A stretch of DNA of 64,000 nt from Saccharopolyspora erythraea (GTDB taxonomy: Bacteria > Actinomycetota > Actinomycetes > Mycobacteriales > Pseudonocardiaceae): positions 2,170,001 through 2,234,000 of the forward strand of contig NZ_CP054839.1 in the NCBI RefSeq assembly GCF_018141105.1, read 5' to 3'. Of this stretch, positions 16,494 to 25,232 are shown in pieces (position 1 is the first letter of the stretch; every line of letters begins with the position of its first letter). A program made the translations under genes and the position numbers. The notes beneath the pieces were generated by a model. That model was given only the letters and a program-made list of their open reading frames with translations. It was not told the DNA's origin and made no database searches.

Positions 16494-18055
16494 GTGCGCA
16501 GGACCTCGATGTCCCCGATCTCCTCCGGCTCGACGGCTCGCGGGTCGGCGCTCAGGACGACGAAGTCGGCCTGCTTGCCCACCTCCACCGATCCGACCTC
16601 GTGCTCGGACCGGAGCTGCCACGCCGCGTCGATCGTCACCGCCCGCAGCGCCTCCTCGACCGTGATGCGCTCCGCCGCGCCCAGTACCAGCCCGCGGCCT
16701 GCGGTGCGTCGCGTCACCGCGACCTCGATGTTGCGTAGCGGCTCGCTCGGTGTGACCGGGACGTCGTTGTGCAGCGAGATCCGGATTCCGGCGTCCAGCG
16801 CACTGCGCGCGGCCGTCCACCCCTGCGCGCGTTCCCCGAACAGCTCGCCCATCACATCGCCCCAGTACCGCACGTGGGCGAGGAAGAGGCTGCACGTCAC
16901 GCCCAGCTCCGCCGCTCGCCGGTACTGACGGCCGGTCATGAGGCAGCAGTGCTCCAGCCGGGTCCGGTGGTCCTCGCGCGGCACCTCCCGCAACGCCGCT
17001 TCGATCGCGTCGAGCACCAGGTCGATCGCGGTGTCGCCCTGGGCGTGCACGGCGATCTGCTCCCCGGTGGCCAGCGCTTCGACGCACAGCGCGCGCACCT
17101 GCGCCTGCGTGTAGTTGCAGCAGCCGCGCTTGCCGGCGACGCCGAGCCGCCGCGAGAGCTCGGTGTCCTGGTACGGGAACGACGCCGCGAACGTGCCCAC
17201 CCACGGCGAGCCGTCCGCCCACAGCTTCACACCGACGTCCCGGAACAGCGGCCCACCGGCCGGTCCGTCCACGTCCGGCCGGTTGGACATCCGGTAGGCC
17301 CGCACCCGCACCGCCGGGTGCGCCTGCGCGTGGAAGAGCGGGCGGCTCGACGGGTCGAGCGCCAGTTCGCCGACCGTCGTCACGCCCGCCGCGGCGTAGG
17401 CGGCGTACTCGCGGGCGAGCAGCACCGGTGCCTCCTCCGGCGTCACCGCCAGCGGCGCACCGGCCATGATGATCGTCGCCGGGATCTCCTCGGCGCGGCC
17501 GGTCGGATCGCCGTTCTTGTCGCGGACGAACCACGAGCCCTCCGGGTCGGGTGTGTCGCGGTTGATGCCGGCTGCCGCCATGGCGAGCGTGTTGCCCCAC
17601 GCGGAGTGGGCGCTGTTGTGCAGGACGGCCAGCGGGTTGCGCGGTGCGAGGTGGTCCAGGTACTCGCGCGTCGGCTCCGGCAGTTCGGGCCGCAGCAGTT
17701 CCTCCCACCCGACCACGGCCAGCGCCTCGCCGGGCTCGGCGGTCGCGACGGCCGCCCGAACCTTGGCAAGTACCTGCTCCGAGGTCGGGCAGACGGGCGC
17801 CCGGACGTCGATGACGCCACGACCTCGGAACGACATGCCCAGGCTCGGGTGTCCGTGCGCTTCCACGAACCCGGGCAGCAGCGCGTTCCCGCCGAGGTCG
17901 ACGATCTCCGTCGCCGGGCCGGCGAGGCCGAGGACCGCCGCCCGCGTCCCCACCGCAGTGATCACGCCGCCTGAGACGGCGACGGCTTCTGCGGTGGGAT
18001 TCGCCGGGTCCATGGTGACGATCGGTCCGCCGGTGAGGACCAGCTCGTTGTTCAC
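16466..18055 (-). CDS. YtcJ-like metal-dependent amidohydrolase
   Basis: A 529-residue member of the amidohydrolase superfamily (YtcJ/AepA branch). The N-terminal beta-sandwich strand (LVLTGGPIVTMDP) leads to the metal motif GFVEAHGHPSL (H-x-H). Further ligands are likely in IAVHAQGDTAIDLV and RLEHCCL, and the C-terminus has the usual GSVEVGKQADFVVLSADP. Members hydrolyse N-acyl or formamide-type substrates. The substrate here is unknown. GTG at 18053-18055 follows the stop of the upstream phosphatase-type gene by 7 bases, so the two form an operon. Its 3-prime end overlaps helR. Confidence 0.85.
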   Translation of the reverse strand: MNNELVLTGGPIVTMDPANPTAEAVAVSGGVITAVGTRAAVLGLAGPATEIVDLGGNALLPGFVEAHGHPSLGMSFRGRGVIDVRAPVCPTSEQVLAKVRAAVATAEPGEALAVVGWEELLRPELPEPTREYLDHLAPRNPLAVLHNSAHSAWGNTLAMAAAGINRDTPDPEGSWFVRDKNGDPTGRAEEIPATIIMAGAPLAVTPEEAPVLLAREYAAYAAAGVTTVGELALDPSSRPLFHAQAHPAVRVRAYRMSNRPDVDGPAGGPLFRDVGVKLWADGSPWVGTFAASFPYQDTELSRRLGVAGKRGCCNYTQAQVRALCVEALATGEQIAVHAQGDTAIDLVLDAIEAALREVPREDHRTRLEHCCLMTGRQYRRAAELGVTCSLFLAHVRYWGDVMGELFGERAQGWTAARSALDAGIRISLHNDVPVTPSEPLRNIEVAVTRRTAGRGLVLGAAERITVEEALRAVTIDAAWQLRSEHEVGSVEVGKQADFVVLSADPRAVEPEEIGDIEVLRTYLSGRPTS

Positions 18056-18062
18056 CGCAGCC

Positions 18063-18983
18063 TCACGCGAGCTCGACCAGGGCGTGGACCGGCAGGTGGT
18101 CCGACGGGAACCAGCCGTCCTTGTGGAACGGGTTGATCGCGGCCTTGAGCACCCGCATCCGGTCGTTGGCGAGCAGCCAGTCGATCCGGTCGCCGCCCTC
18201 GACCGGCTCCTTGTACCCGCCGAAGGTGCCCCACGCCGGCGTCAGCCGCTCGGCCGCCGTCTCCCAGCCGTCGGCGAGCCCGCCCGAGGTGAGGATCCGG
18301 TAGGACTCCGAGTCCCCGGCCCGCGTGTTGAAGTCGCCCGTCAGCAGCACCGGCAGCCCTGCGTCGAAACCGGCGATGCGGTCGCGCACCAGAGCCGCGC
18401 TGCGCTGCCGCGAGTTCTCCGACTGGTGGTCGAAGTGCGTGTTGACGTGGATGAACTCGCGACCGGTGCGCAGGTCCCGGAACCGAACCCAGGTGACCAT
18501 CCGGACCACGGTGTTGCCCCACGTCGCCGACCCGATGACGTTCGGCGTGTCCGAGAGCCAGAAGTGGTCGTAGTCCAGCGGCTCGACGCGGCGGGTGTCG
18601 AAGTAGACCGACATGAACTCGCCGCGCCCGCCGCCCTCGCGGCCGAGCCCGATCCAGTCGTAGTGCGCCGGGATGTCGGCGCGGACCTGCTTGACCTGGC
18701 TGTAAAGCGCTTCCTGCACGCCGAGCAACGTCGGCGACTCGGCGTTGAGCAGCTCGGCCAGGATCGGGCGGCGCGTGCTCCACGCATCGGGGCTCGGTGG
18801 CACGGCCTTGGAGTCGTAGCGGATGTTGAAGCTCATCACGTGCAGCCGCTCGCCCTGGGCGGGGCCGATGAGCGGGCCTTTCGGACGGGCCATCGCGTGC
18901 CCGGCGCCGACCACGCCGGCGACACCCGCCAACCCCGCCATGCCGAGCACACCTCGTCTGGTCACCCGAGATCGGGACAACAA
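18063..18983 (-). CDS. Tat-exported endonuclease/exonuclease/phosphatase family protein
   Basis: A metal-dependent EEP-fold hydrolase of about 306 residues. A twin-arginine leader (SRVTRRGVLGMAGLAGVAGVVG) directs export. The fold motifs are HVMSFNIRYD, GVQEAL (catalytic Glu), HVNTHFDH, LTGDFNT (Asp/Asn), GDRIDWLLA and SDHLPV (catalytic Asp-His). Similar proteins hydrolyse phosphodiesters or sphingomyelin-like lipids. I chose TTG at 18981-18983 because GGAGG sits six bases before it; the upstream GTG at 19008-19010 has no ribosome binding site. It is the first gene of an operon with the amidohydrolase. Confidence 0.8.
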   Translation of the reverse strand: MLSRSRVTRRGVLGMAGLAGVAGVVGAGHAMARPKGPLIGPAQGERLHVMSFNIRYDSKAVPPSPDAWSTRRPILAELLNAESPTLLGVQEALYSQVKQVRADIPAHYDWIGLGREGGGRGEFMSVYFDTRRVEPLDYDHFWLSDTPNVIGSATWGNTVVRMVTWVRFRDLRTGREFIHVNTHFDHQSENSRQRSAALVRDRIAGFDAGLPVLLTGDFNTRAGDSESYRILTSGGLADGWETAAERLTPAWGTFGGYKEPVEGGDRIDWLLANDRMRVLKAAINPFHKDGWFPSDHLPVHALVELA

Positions 18984-19111
18984 CGTCTCCCTCCAGTCCT
19001 GCGAACTCACCGGCGGAGTCTCGCCGCACCAGCGTGCCCCGCGTTGACGCCGAGGGGAACAGTGTCGGAAAACTCCGGAGCAGCAGGCGGAACTTCGCTA
19101 CGCTGGTACAT

Positions 19112-19954
19112 ATGAGTGAACGGCGCCTTTTGCTGGTCCACGCCCACCCCGACGACGAGTCGACCGGGACCGGCGCCACGATGGCGCGCTACGCGAACGA
19201 CGGCGCGACGGTGTCCCTGGTGACCTGCACCAGCGGTGAGCTGGGAGAGGTCGTGGCCGACGATCTCGCGCACCTGCGCGGAAATCCCGACGCGCTCGGC
19301 GAGTACCGTCGCGGCGAGATCGCCGAGGCGCTGCGCGAGCTGGGCGACATCCGCCACCACTGGCTGGGCGGACCCGGGCGTTTCCGCGACAGCGGCATGG
19401 CCGGTGAGGACTCCAACGACTCGGCGGAATGCTTCGCCAAGGCCGACCGCGACGACGTGACCCGCGCGATGGTCGAGATCCTGCGAGCCGAACGCCCGCA
19501 CGTCGTGATCACCTACGACGAGACCGGCGGTTACGGCCACCCCGACCACATCGCCGCCAACCGCGCGGTCATGCAAGCGCTCGAACCCGCCGCCGACAGC
19601 GCCTACCTGCCCGAACTCGGCGAGCCGTGGGACGTGCCGAAGGTGTACTGGACGACGTTGCCGCGCTCGTTCCTCAAGGACGTCGAGGCCGCCGGGGTCG
19701 AGGGCTTCGAGCCGTTCACCGTCCCGGACGAGGACATCACCGCCGTGCTCGACGGCCGCGACCACCACGGCAGGAAGCTCGCCGCCCTGCGCACCTACCG
19801 CAGCCAGGTCAACCTCGACGACGGCGACTTCTTCGCGAAGATGGTGCTGGACCCGCGCTTCGCGGTCGAGCACTACCTGCTCGTGCGCGGGGAACGCGGT
19901 CCCGGTTCCGGGCCGTACAACTGGGAGAACGACCTCTTCGCCGGTCTGGACTGA
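19112..19954 (+). CDS. mshB: Mycothiol biosynthesis deacetylase MshB (PIG-L family)
   Basis: A 280-residue zinc enzyme that removes the acetyl group from GlcNAc-inositol, the second committed step of mycothiol synthesis in the cytoplasm. The zinc site is AHPDDE (H12, D15) together with HPDH (H146), matching the arrangement in the M. tuberculosis enzyme. D14 would be the general base. GGPGRFRDSGM is typical of MshB rather than the related amidase Mca. ATG at 19112 has no clear Shine-Dalgarno sequence, so translation may be leaderless. It stands alone, divergent from the phosphatase operon, with ~130 bases between them for both promoters. Confidence 0.87.
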   Translation: MSERRLLLVHAHPDDESTGTGATMARYANDGATVSLVTCTSGELGEVVADDLAHLRGNPDALGEYRRGEIAEALRELGDIRHHWLGGPGRFRDSGMAGEDSNDSAECFAKADRDDVTRAMVEILRAERPHVVITYDETGGYGHPDHIAANRAVMQALEPAADSAYLPELGEPWDVPKVYWTTLPRSFLKDVEAAGVEGFEPFTVPDEDITAVLDGRDHHGRKLAALRTYRSQVNLDDGDFFAKMVLDPRFAVEHYLLVRGERGPGSGPYNWENDLFAGLD

Positions 19955-20022
19955 CCCGGCTGCACCGTTCGCCCCACCTGTCATCGGCGGACGGCCGAAG
20001 TTCACCCACGGGTAGTGGACTG

Positions 20023-20071
20023 CGGATAACCTCCCGGCGTTGATCACCCCGATCCGCCGGGAGGTTATCCG
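20023..20071 (+). promoter_or_regulatory. 17-bp perfect inverted repeat over start region of phosphodiesterase gene
   Basis: CGGATAACCTCCCGGCG (20023-20039) is repeated as its exact reverse complement at 20055-20071 with a 15-base spacer. The right arm contains the Shine-Dalgarno GGGAGG and the first base of the GTG start. In RNA the hairpin would hide the ribosome binding site; in DNA it could be a dimer operator overlapping a possible -10 box (GATAAC). Either way it should repress expression under some condition. Confidence 0.75.
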
Positions 20072-20913
20072 TGCGCCGCATCGTCCCCCTGTTAGCCATG
20101 TCGCTGGCCCTGCTGGCCGGTGCGCTACCGGCTTCGGCCGCCGCGCCGGACGCCGTCACCCCGCTGCCGCAGGCGCACGCGCACAACGACTACGAGCACG
20201 ACCGCCCGCTCCTCGACGCCCTCGACCGCGGGTTCACCAGCGCCGAAGCCGACATCCACCTCGTCGACGGCGCGCTGCTGGTCGCCCACGACCGCCCGGA
20301 CACCACCCCCGAGCGCAACCTCCAGGCGCTCTACCTCGACCCGCTGCGCGACCTGGTGAAGGCCAACGGCGGATCGGTCTTCCCCGGCTACGACGGCGAG
20401 TTCCAGCTCCTGATCGACATCAAGGCCGACGGTGCGGCGGCGTACGAGCTGCTGGACAAGATCGTGCGAGACCCGGCGTACGCGGGCGTTTTCACCCACT
20501 ACGCCGGAGGCGAGGTCAAGCCGGGGCCGGTGACGATCGTGCTCTCAGGCGACCGCCCGCGCGACGTCATGGAAGGCCAGGACGACCGCTACGCCTTCTA
20601 CGACGGCCGCATCAACGCCGACGGCGACCTCGGCATCGGCGCGGACGCCAAGCTCGTGCCGCTGGTCTCGCAGAACTGGACCAACGAGTTCTCCTGGATC
20701 GGCATCGGCGGCATGCCCGAGGACCAGCGCGCGAAGCTGCACAAGATCGTCGACGACGCGCACGCCGCGGGTCAGCGCGTGCGTTTCTGGGCGACTCCCG
20801 ACGTGCCGCTGCCCAACCGCGAAGCGGTGTGGCGCGAACTCGTCGACGCCGGCGTCGACCACATCAACACCGACGACCTCGACGGTCTGGCGAAGTTTCT
20901 CAAGAAGAACTAA
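20071..20913 (+). CDS. Secreted glycerophosphodiester phosphodiesterase/PI-PLC-like protein
   Basis: A 280-residue exported TIM-barrel phosphodiesterase. The signal peptide (residues 1-25, [22 protein letters not shown]) ends near ASAAAP. The catalytic elements are AHAHNDYEH (first histidine), [11 protein letters not shown] (acidic metal ligands), VAHD and [18 protein letters not shown] and [12 protein letters not shown] near the end fit the GDPD/PI-PLC superfamily, close to the yeast AIM6 type. It probably releases alcohols or phosphate from lipid head groups outside the cell. GTG at 20071 lies inside the inverted repeat described above. It converges with, and overlaps by 14 bases, the DUF397 gene. 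Confidence 0.8.
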   Translation: MRRIVPLLAMSLALLAGALPASAAAPDAVTPLPQAHAHNDYEHDRPLLDALDRGFTSAEADIHLVDGALLVAHDRPDTTPERNLQALYLDPLRDLVKANGGSVFPGYDGEFQLLIDIKADGAAAYELLDKIVRDPAYAGVFTHYAGGEVKPGPVTIVLSGDRPRDVMEGQDDRYAFYDGRINADGDLGIGADAKLVPLVSQNWTNEFSWIGIGGMPEDQRAKLHKIVDDAHAAGQRVRFWATPDVPLPNREAVWRELVDAGVDHINTDDLDGLAKFLKKN

Positions 20914-21088
20914 GGCGGCCGAGGAACGCCGCCCACGCCTCGGGCGTGAACGCCAACGCTGCGCCGTCCGGGTCCTTGGAGTCCCGGACGGCGACAGCCG
21001 CCCTGACGAAGGCGACCTCGACGCAACTCCCATTGCCGCCGCCGCCACTGCGGCTGCTCTTTCGCCACTGGGCACCAGCGAGGTCCAT
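20900..21088 (-). CDS. DUF397 protein
   Basis: A 62-residue DUF397 protein: [20 protein letters not shown] is the family hallmark, followed by [11 protein letters not shown] and [10 protein letters not shown]. Such proteins are partners of XRE/DUF5753 regulators in the actinomycete WhiJ-type systems, where the small protein modulates the DNA-binding protein. I chose the second ATG (21086-21088), which has GAAGGG about eight bases upstream; the ATG at 21097 has no room for one. It follows the regulator gene by 19 bases. Confidence 0.85.
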   Translation of the reverse strand: MDLAGAQWRKSSRSGGGGNGSCVEVAFVRAAVAVRDSKDPDGAALAFTPEAWAAFLGRLSSS

Positions 21089-21107
21089 GCCGCCCATCCC
21101 TTCATGG

Positions 21108-21938
21108 CTAGATGCCGCCAGCCAGCCTATGGATCAGCGTGGCTGAGTCGCTGCCGTTCAACGCTTCCGCACGCAGACGTTCGAACGCCAGAGTAGCTAT
21201 GGCGATCGAGTGGTCCTTCTCCACGTGCATCGAACCAACGGCGTGCTCGATGAACAGAATGTCAGGTTCATCAGGGTGTGGGTAGCTCAGCAGTGAGAAC
21301 GAGCCTTCCAGGCCGCTGTGGGCACCCGAACCGTTGGCCACCACCTGCAGCGTGACGTTAGGCAGCTCCATCAGCTCCAGCAGTTTCGAGAGCTGCCGTC
21401 GCATGACTTCGGCGCCCCCGATGGATCTCGTCAACACGCTCTCCTCGACGATGCCCGTGAAGCTCAACGGGCGATCATCATCGAGCAGGCGGCGTCGGCG
21501 CAGCATCCTGGCAGCAACGGCATTGTCGATCTCGTTCGGAGGAAGGGCTTTGCTGGCTTCGAACAGTGCCCGTGAGTAGTCCTCGACCTGGAGCAGTCCA
21601 GGTACGAAAGAGAGTTGCCACTCCCGTACCGATACCGCGTCCTCCTCCAGGTCGAAGTAACCTCTGTTCTTGATCCCATACGCGTGCCACCAGGGCTTCT
21701 CCTTGGCCGCGCGGGCCAGTTCGAGCAGGTCCTCGTCGTAGGTGTCGTAGAGGTCCATCATCGAGCGCACTTCGTGCACCGACGTGGCCACCTCCCCGGT
21801 TTCCTTGCGGCTCAGGGCACTGGCGGACATGTCCAGCCCGGTCGCCGCCTGCTCCTGCGTCATCCCGGCGGCTTCGCGGAGCTGGCGGATGCGGCGCGCC
21901 AGGCGACGGCGCCGGAACGGGATGGTCGTCGTGACCAC
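21108..21938 (-). CDS. XRE-family regulator with DUF5753 domain (WhiJ-like)
   Basis: A 276-residue regulator. The N-terminal helix-turn-helix covers about residues 10-66 ([31 protein letters not shown]). The DUF5753 domain fills the rest ([38 protein letters not shown], then FEHL-type residues near the end). GTG at 21936-21938 is the start. It is co-transcribed with the DUF397 gene, and a small divergent gene lies on the other side. Four evenly spaced TTCCCG repeats in the divergent promoter are good candidates for its binding sites. Known systems of this design control development and antibiotic production in Streptomyces. Confidence 0.88.
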   Translation of the reverse strand: MVTTTIPFRRRRLARRIRQLREAAGMTQEQAATGLDMSASALSRKETGEVATSVHEVRSMMDLYDTYDEDLLELARAAKEKPWWHAYGIKNRGYFDLEEDAVSVREWQLSFVPGLLQVEDYSRALFEASKALPPNEIDNAVAARMLRRRRLLDDDRPLSFTGIVEESVLTRSIGGAEVMRRQLSKLLELMELPNVTLQVVANGSGAHSGLEGSFSLLSYPHPDEPDILFIEHAVGSMHVEKDHSIAIATLAFERLRAEALNGSDSATLIHRLAGGI

Positions 21939-21980
21939 GGGACCGACCTCCGATCAACGGTGATCGTCCAATGATCCACG

Positions 21981-22049
21981 CGGGAAACCAGGATCGGGAT
22001 TCCCGATTCCGGTATTCCCGATCGGACCGTTCCCGCTTCTGGGTTCCCG
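21981..22049. promoter_or_regulatory. Periodic TTCCCG operator-like array
   Basis: TTCCCG occurs at 22000, 22015, 22030 and 22044, giving spacings of 15, 15 and 14 bases. The inverted form CGGGAA is at 21981, and GGGATTCCC at 21997-22005 is palindromic. The array fills the region between the XRE regulator and the divergent small gene, so it is probably an autoregulatory operator for the XRE protein. Confidence 0.65.
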
Positions 22050-22096
22050 TGTGGACACTCGCCGGTACCGCTACCGATTCCATGGAGGTTTTGCCG

Positions 22097-22309
22097 ATGA
22101 CACCGCGAATCTTCGGACTGGCGTGGCCGGACGAGGATGGCGAACCCGACGCCGACAACGTGTGCATGTGGGGCATGGAGCTGCCCGAGAACGCCGTCCT
22201 GTACTGGCAGGACGACAACGGGCGCAGCCAGTTCGCCGTTTTCGAGTCCGTCGAGAGGGCGGCCGCCCGCTACGGCCGCGCCTTCAACCTGGTTCTGCAC
22301 CGCCCCTGA
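22097..22309 (+). CDS. Small conserved-type protein divergent from XRE/DUF397 pair
   Basis: A 70-residue acidic protein (PRIFGLAWPDEDGEPDADN, later GMELPENAVLYW and RAAARYGRAFNLVL). No transmembrane segment is seen. ATG at 22097 has GGAGG eight bases upstream. I do not know its function. Small proteins of this type often accompany XRE/DUF397 loci in actinomycetes and could be effectors or targets of that regulator, which is inference from position. A strong hairpin ends the gene. Confidence 0.65.
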   Translation: MTPRIFGLAWPDEDGEPDADNVCMWGMELPENAVLYWQDDNGRSQFAVFESVERAAARYGRAFNLVLHRP

Positions 22310-22320
22310 CGGCACGCGAC

Positions 22321-22356
22321 CCGAGGGGTGTTGCCGCTACCGGCGTCACCCCTCGG
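22321..22356. terminator. Bidirectional terminator hairpin
   Basis: CCGAGGGGTG (22321-22330) pairs perfectly with CACCCCTCGG (22347-22356). Inside, GCCG and CGGC extend the stem around a CTAC loop. It lies between the convergent small gene and the GntR gene, and its right arm overlaps the GntR stop codon. Confidence 0.75.
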
Positions 22357-23068
22357 CGACGTGCGTCCGCTGCCGGTGCTTGAGCGTGTAGGCGTGGACG
22401 AGCTGCGTCTGCGCCTTGTCGAAGTAGTCCTCCAGCCGCGCGACCGCGGTCTCCAGCTCGCCGTCCGCGATCAGGTCGGCGATGTCTCGGTTCAGCTCCA
22501 GGTACGGCTCGTAGAACTCGCGGGGGTGCTCCATGATGTGGAACGCCAGCCGCAGTTCCGCGAGCAGCTGGTCCATCGTCTCGTTGAGGCGCATGCTGCC
22601 TTCCAGTGCCGCCAGGGCGCGGTGGAAGTGCATGTTCGCGGTGCCGACGTCCTTCCAGTGCTGCCGCCGGGACGCCCGCTCGCCCTCGGCGACCGCCGCG
22701 TCGATGTCGGCGACGAGTTCCTCCAGCGCGTTCGAGGCGCGGCGGACGGCGCCAACCTCCAGGATGCGTCGCGAGCGGTAGAGGTCCTCGACGTCTTCGA
22801 CAGACGGTATCCGGACGAACACCCCGCGGTTGAACTCGTGCACCAGCAGCCTCTCGTGCACCAGCAGCCGGAACGCCTCGCGCAGCGTGTTGCGCGAGAC
22901 CGCCAGTGCCTCAGCGGCGCCCTTCTCCGAGAGCTGGGTGCCGGGTTCGAGCATCCCCTCGATGATCCGCTGCCGCAGCACTCCGGCCACCTGCTCGGCT
23001 GCGCTCGTCCGGTCCAGCAGTCCGCGGTCGGCGGCGAGCAGGTCGGTCCACTGGTTGGTGGCGGTCAT
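22346..23068 (-). CDS. GntR/FadR-type regulator of the 5-oxoproline operon
   Basis: A 240-residue regulator. The winged helix-turn-helix (about residues 20-85) has QVAGVLRQRIIEGMLEPGTQ and AVSRNTLREAFRLLVHERLL. The FCD ligand-binding domain follows, with YRSRRILEVGAVRRA, NMHFHRALAAL and the late histidine HIMEH; these metal/ligand histidines are typical. It is transcribed away from the Nramp-like/pxp operon with ~160 bases between the starts, so it most likely represses that operon and releases it on binding 5-oxoproline, D-glutamate or a related acid. Target and ligand are inferred from position. Confidence 0.85.
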   Translation of the reverse strand: MTATNQWTDLLAADRGLLDRTSAAEQVAGVLRQRIIEGMLEPGTQLSEKGAAEALAVSRNTLREAFRLLVHERLLVHEFNRGVFVRIPSVEDVEDLYRSRRILEVGAVRRASNALEELVADIDAAVAEGERASRRQHWKDVGTANMHFHRALAALEGSMRLNETMDQLLAELRLAFHIMEHPREFYEPYLELNRDIADLIADGELETAVARLEDYFDKAQTQLVHAYTLKHRQRTHVAEG

Positions 23069-23228
23069 CGAGCTCCCTGGCGGTCGGTCCCTCCGTGGCA
23101 GTTTAACGAGAAAGATTCGGCAGGGGTATTGCAGGATTGTTCAACAATTCCCTATGTTTGCCGGAACCGCGGCGGGAGGTAGGCCAGAGCATCGACGACG
23201 GTGCTCGCTGATGAGGGAGCGGAGTTCC

Positions 23229-24449
23229 ATGGCCGAAGACGCAACTGCAATGCAAAGATCCGGCCGTGCCGGCCGCAGCGCCCTGCTGGGCGCGGTGTTC
23301 CTGATGGCAACCAGCGCCATCGGTCCGGGGTTCATCACCCAGACCACGCAGTTCACGGTGCAGCTCGGCGCTGCCTTCGCCTTCGCGATCCTGCTGTCGA
23401 TCGTGATCGACATCGCCGTCCAGCTCAACGTCTGGCGGGTCATCGGCGTCTCCGGCAAGCGAGCCCAGGACCTCGGCAACAGCGTGCTGCCGGGCCTCGG
23501 CTACGTGATGGCCGCGCTCGTGATCTTCGGCGGGCTGGTGTTCAACATCGGCAACGTCTCGGGGACCTCGCTCGGGCTGGACGCCCTGTTCGGGCTGGAC
23601 GTCAAGATCGGCGGCACGATCTCCGCGCTGATCGCCATCGCCATCTTCCTGAGCAGGCGCGCCGGGATCGCGATGGACCGCATCGTGGTCTTCCTCGGTG
23701 TGCTGATGATCGGGCTGACGCTCTACGTCGCGATCATCTCCAAGCCCCCGGTCGGCGAGGCGCTGCGCCAGACCGTGTGGCCGGACCGGATCGACTTCCT
23801 GTCGATCACCACGCTGATCGGCGGCACGGTCGGCGGCTACATCACCTACGCGGGTGCCCACCGGCTGGTCGACGCCGGGGTGACCGGGCCCGAGCGCGTC
23901 AAGTCGGTCAGCCGGAGTTCGGTCCTGTCCTTGCTGGTCACCGGTGTCATGCGGGTGGTCCTGTTCCTGGCGGTGCTCGGCGTGGTCGCGGGCGGTGTCG
24001 CCCTTTCGGGTGGAAACCCGACGGCGTCGGCGTTCCAGCACGCCGCGGGCGAGGCCGGACTGCGCCTGTTCGGCATCATCCTGTGGGCCGCCAGCATCAC
24101 CTCCGTCATCGGCGCCGCCTACACCTCGGTGTCGTTCCTGGTGACGTTCTCGCCGCGGCTGGAGCGCATCCGCAACTGGCTGGTCGTGGCGTTCGTGGCG
24201 ATCTCGACCGCGGTGTTCCTGCTGCTGGACCAGGCGCCGGTGACGCTGCTGGTGCTGGCGGGCGCGCTCAACGGCCTGATCCTGCCCGTCGGGTTCGGCG
24301 TCCTGCTGTGGGTGGCGATCCGCCGCCAGGACCTCCTGGGCGGATACCGCTACCCGCGCTGGCTGCTGGCGATCGGCGTGGTCGCGTGGCTGCTCACGGT
24401 GTACCTAGGGGTGAACTCGCTCGGCGGCATCGCCGCTCTGTGGAAGTGA
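23229..24449 (+). CDS. Nramp-like transporter of the 5-oxoproline operon (YcsG-like)
   Basis: A 406-residue membrane protein with about eleven hydrophobic segments. The first has SAIGPGFITQTTQFT, where classical Nramp proteins carry the metal-binding DPGN. That motif is absent, so manganese or iron transport is doubtful and an organic substrate is possible. TLIGGTVGGYITYAGAHRLVDAG is another conserved segment of this subgroup. The gene corresponds in position to ycsG in the B. subtilis ycsF-ycsG-ycsI-kipI-kipA cluster. ATG at 23229 has GGAG upstream; another ATG lies at 23211. It is followed 12 bases later by pxpA. Confidence 0.8.
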   Translation: MAEDATAMQRSGRAGRSALLGAVFLMATSAIGPGFITQTTQFTVQLGAAFAFAILLSIVIDIAVQLNVWRVIGVSGKRAQDLGNSVLPGLGYVMAALVIFGGLVFNIGNVSGTSLGLDALFGLDVKIGGTISALIAIAIFLSRRAGIAMDRIVVFLGVLMIGLTLYVAIISKPPVGEALRQTVWPDRIDFLSITTLIGGTVGGYITYAGAHRLVDAGVTGPERVKSVSRSSVLSLLVTGVMRVVLFLAVLGVVAGGVALSGGNPTASAFQHAAGEAGLRLFGIILWAASITSVIGAAYTSVSFLVTFSPRLERIRNWLVVAFVAISTAVFLLLDQAPVTLLVLAGALNGLILPVGFGVLLWVAIRRQDLLGGYRYPRWLLAIGVVAWLLTVYLGVNSLGGIAALWK

Positions 24450-24461
24450 GGAGGACGACCG

Positions 24462-25226
24462 GTGGATCTCAACTCGGACCTGGCAGAGGGCTTCGGCCGG
24501 TGGGAGCTCGGTGACGACGAGGCTCTGCTCGGCATCGTCACCAGCGCCAACGTCGCGTGCGGCTACCACGCCGGAGACGCCACGGTCATCCGCGGCGCGT
24601 GCGAGCACGCCGCCGCGCGGGGCGTGGCCGTCGGCGCGCAGGTCGGCTACAACGACCTGGCCGGTTTCGGGCGGCGGTTCATCGACATCGCGCCGCGCGA
24701 GCTGACCAACGACGTGATCTACCAGATCGGTGCGCTGCGGGCGCTGGCGCGCACGGCGGGCACCGAGGTCACCTACGTCAAGCCGCACGGCGCGCTCTAC
24801 AACGCGATCGTGCACCACCGCGAGCAGGCGGCGGCCGTCGTCGATGCGGTGCGCGACTACGACCCCGACCTGGTGGTTCTCGGCCTGCCCGGATCGGCGT
24901 GGCTGGAACTGGCGGAGAAGGCGGGGTTGCGGACGTTCCGCGAGGCGTTCGCCGACCGCGCCTACACCCCGGAGGCGACGCTGGTGTCGCGCCGGGAACC
25001 GGGCGCGGTGCTGCACGACGCGGAGGCCATCGCCGAGCGGTGCGTGCGCATCGCGCGCGGCGAACCCATCGAAGCCGTCGACGGAACGCTGATCACCGTG
25101 CAGGCCGACTCGATCTGCGTGCACGGCGACAGCCCCGGCGCGGTGCGGACGGCGGAGGCGGTGCGCGACCGGCTCACCGCCGAGGGAGTGCGGCTGGCGG
25201 CGTTCGTCGCGCCGCGGGGCGGGTGA
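24462..25226 (+). CDS. pxpA: 5-oxoprolinase subunit A
   Basis: A 254-residue LamB/YcsF family protein. Together with PxpB and PxpC it hydrolyses 5-oxo-L-proline to glutamate using ATP. The family opening [21 protein letters not shown] is present, followed by [54 protein letters not shown] and the late [17 protein letters not shown] at 24462 has GGAGGACG directly upstream. It is second in the operon, twelve bases after the transporter gene. Confidence 0.93.
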   Translation: MDLNSDLAEGFGRWELGDDEALLGIVTSANVACGYHAGDATVIRGACEHAAARGVAVGAQVGYNDLAGFGRRFIDIAPRELTNDVIYQIGALRALARTAGTEVTYVKPHGALYNAIVHHREQAAAVVDAVRDYDPDLVVLGLPGSAWLELAEKAGLRTFREAFADRAYTPEATLVSRREPGAVLHDAEAIAERCVRIARGEPIEAVDGTLITVQADSICVHGDSPGAVRTAEAVRDRLTAEGVRLAAFVAPRGG

Positions 25227-25232
25227 TCGGTG

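Noticed and set aside
14355-17708. 1117-residue minus-strand open frame over helR and the amidohydrolase
   Set aside because: It is a high-GC shadow; both real genes have strong motifs in other frames.
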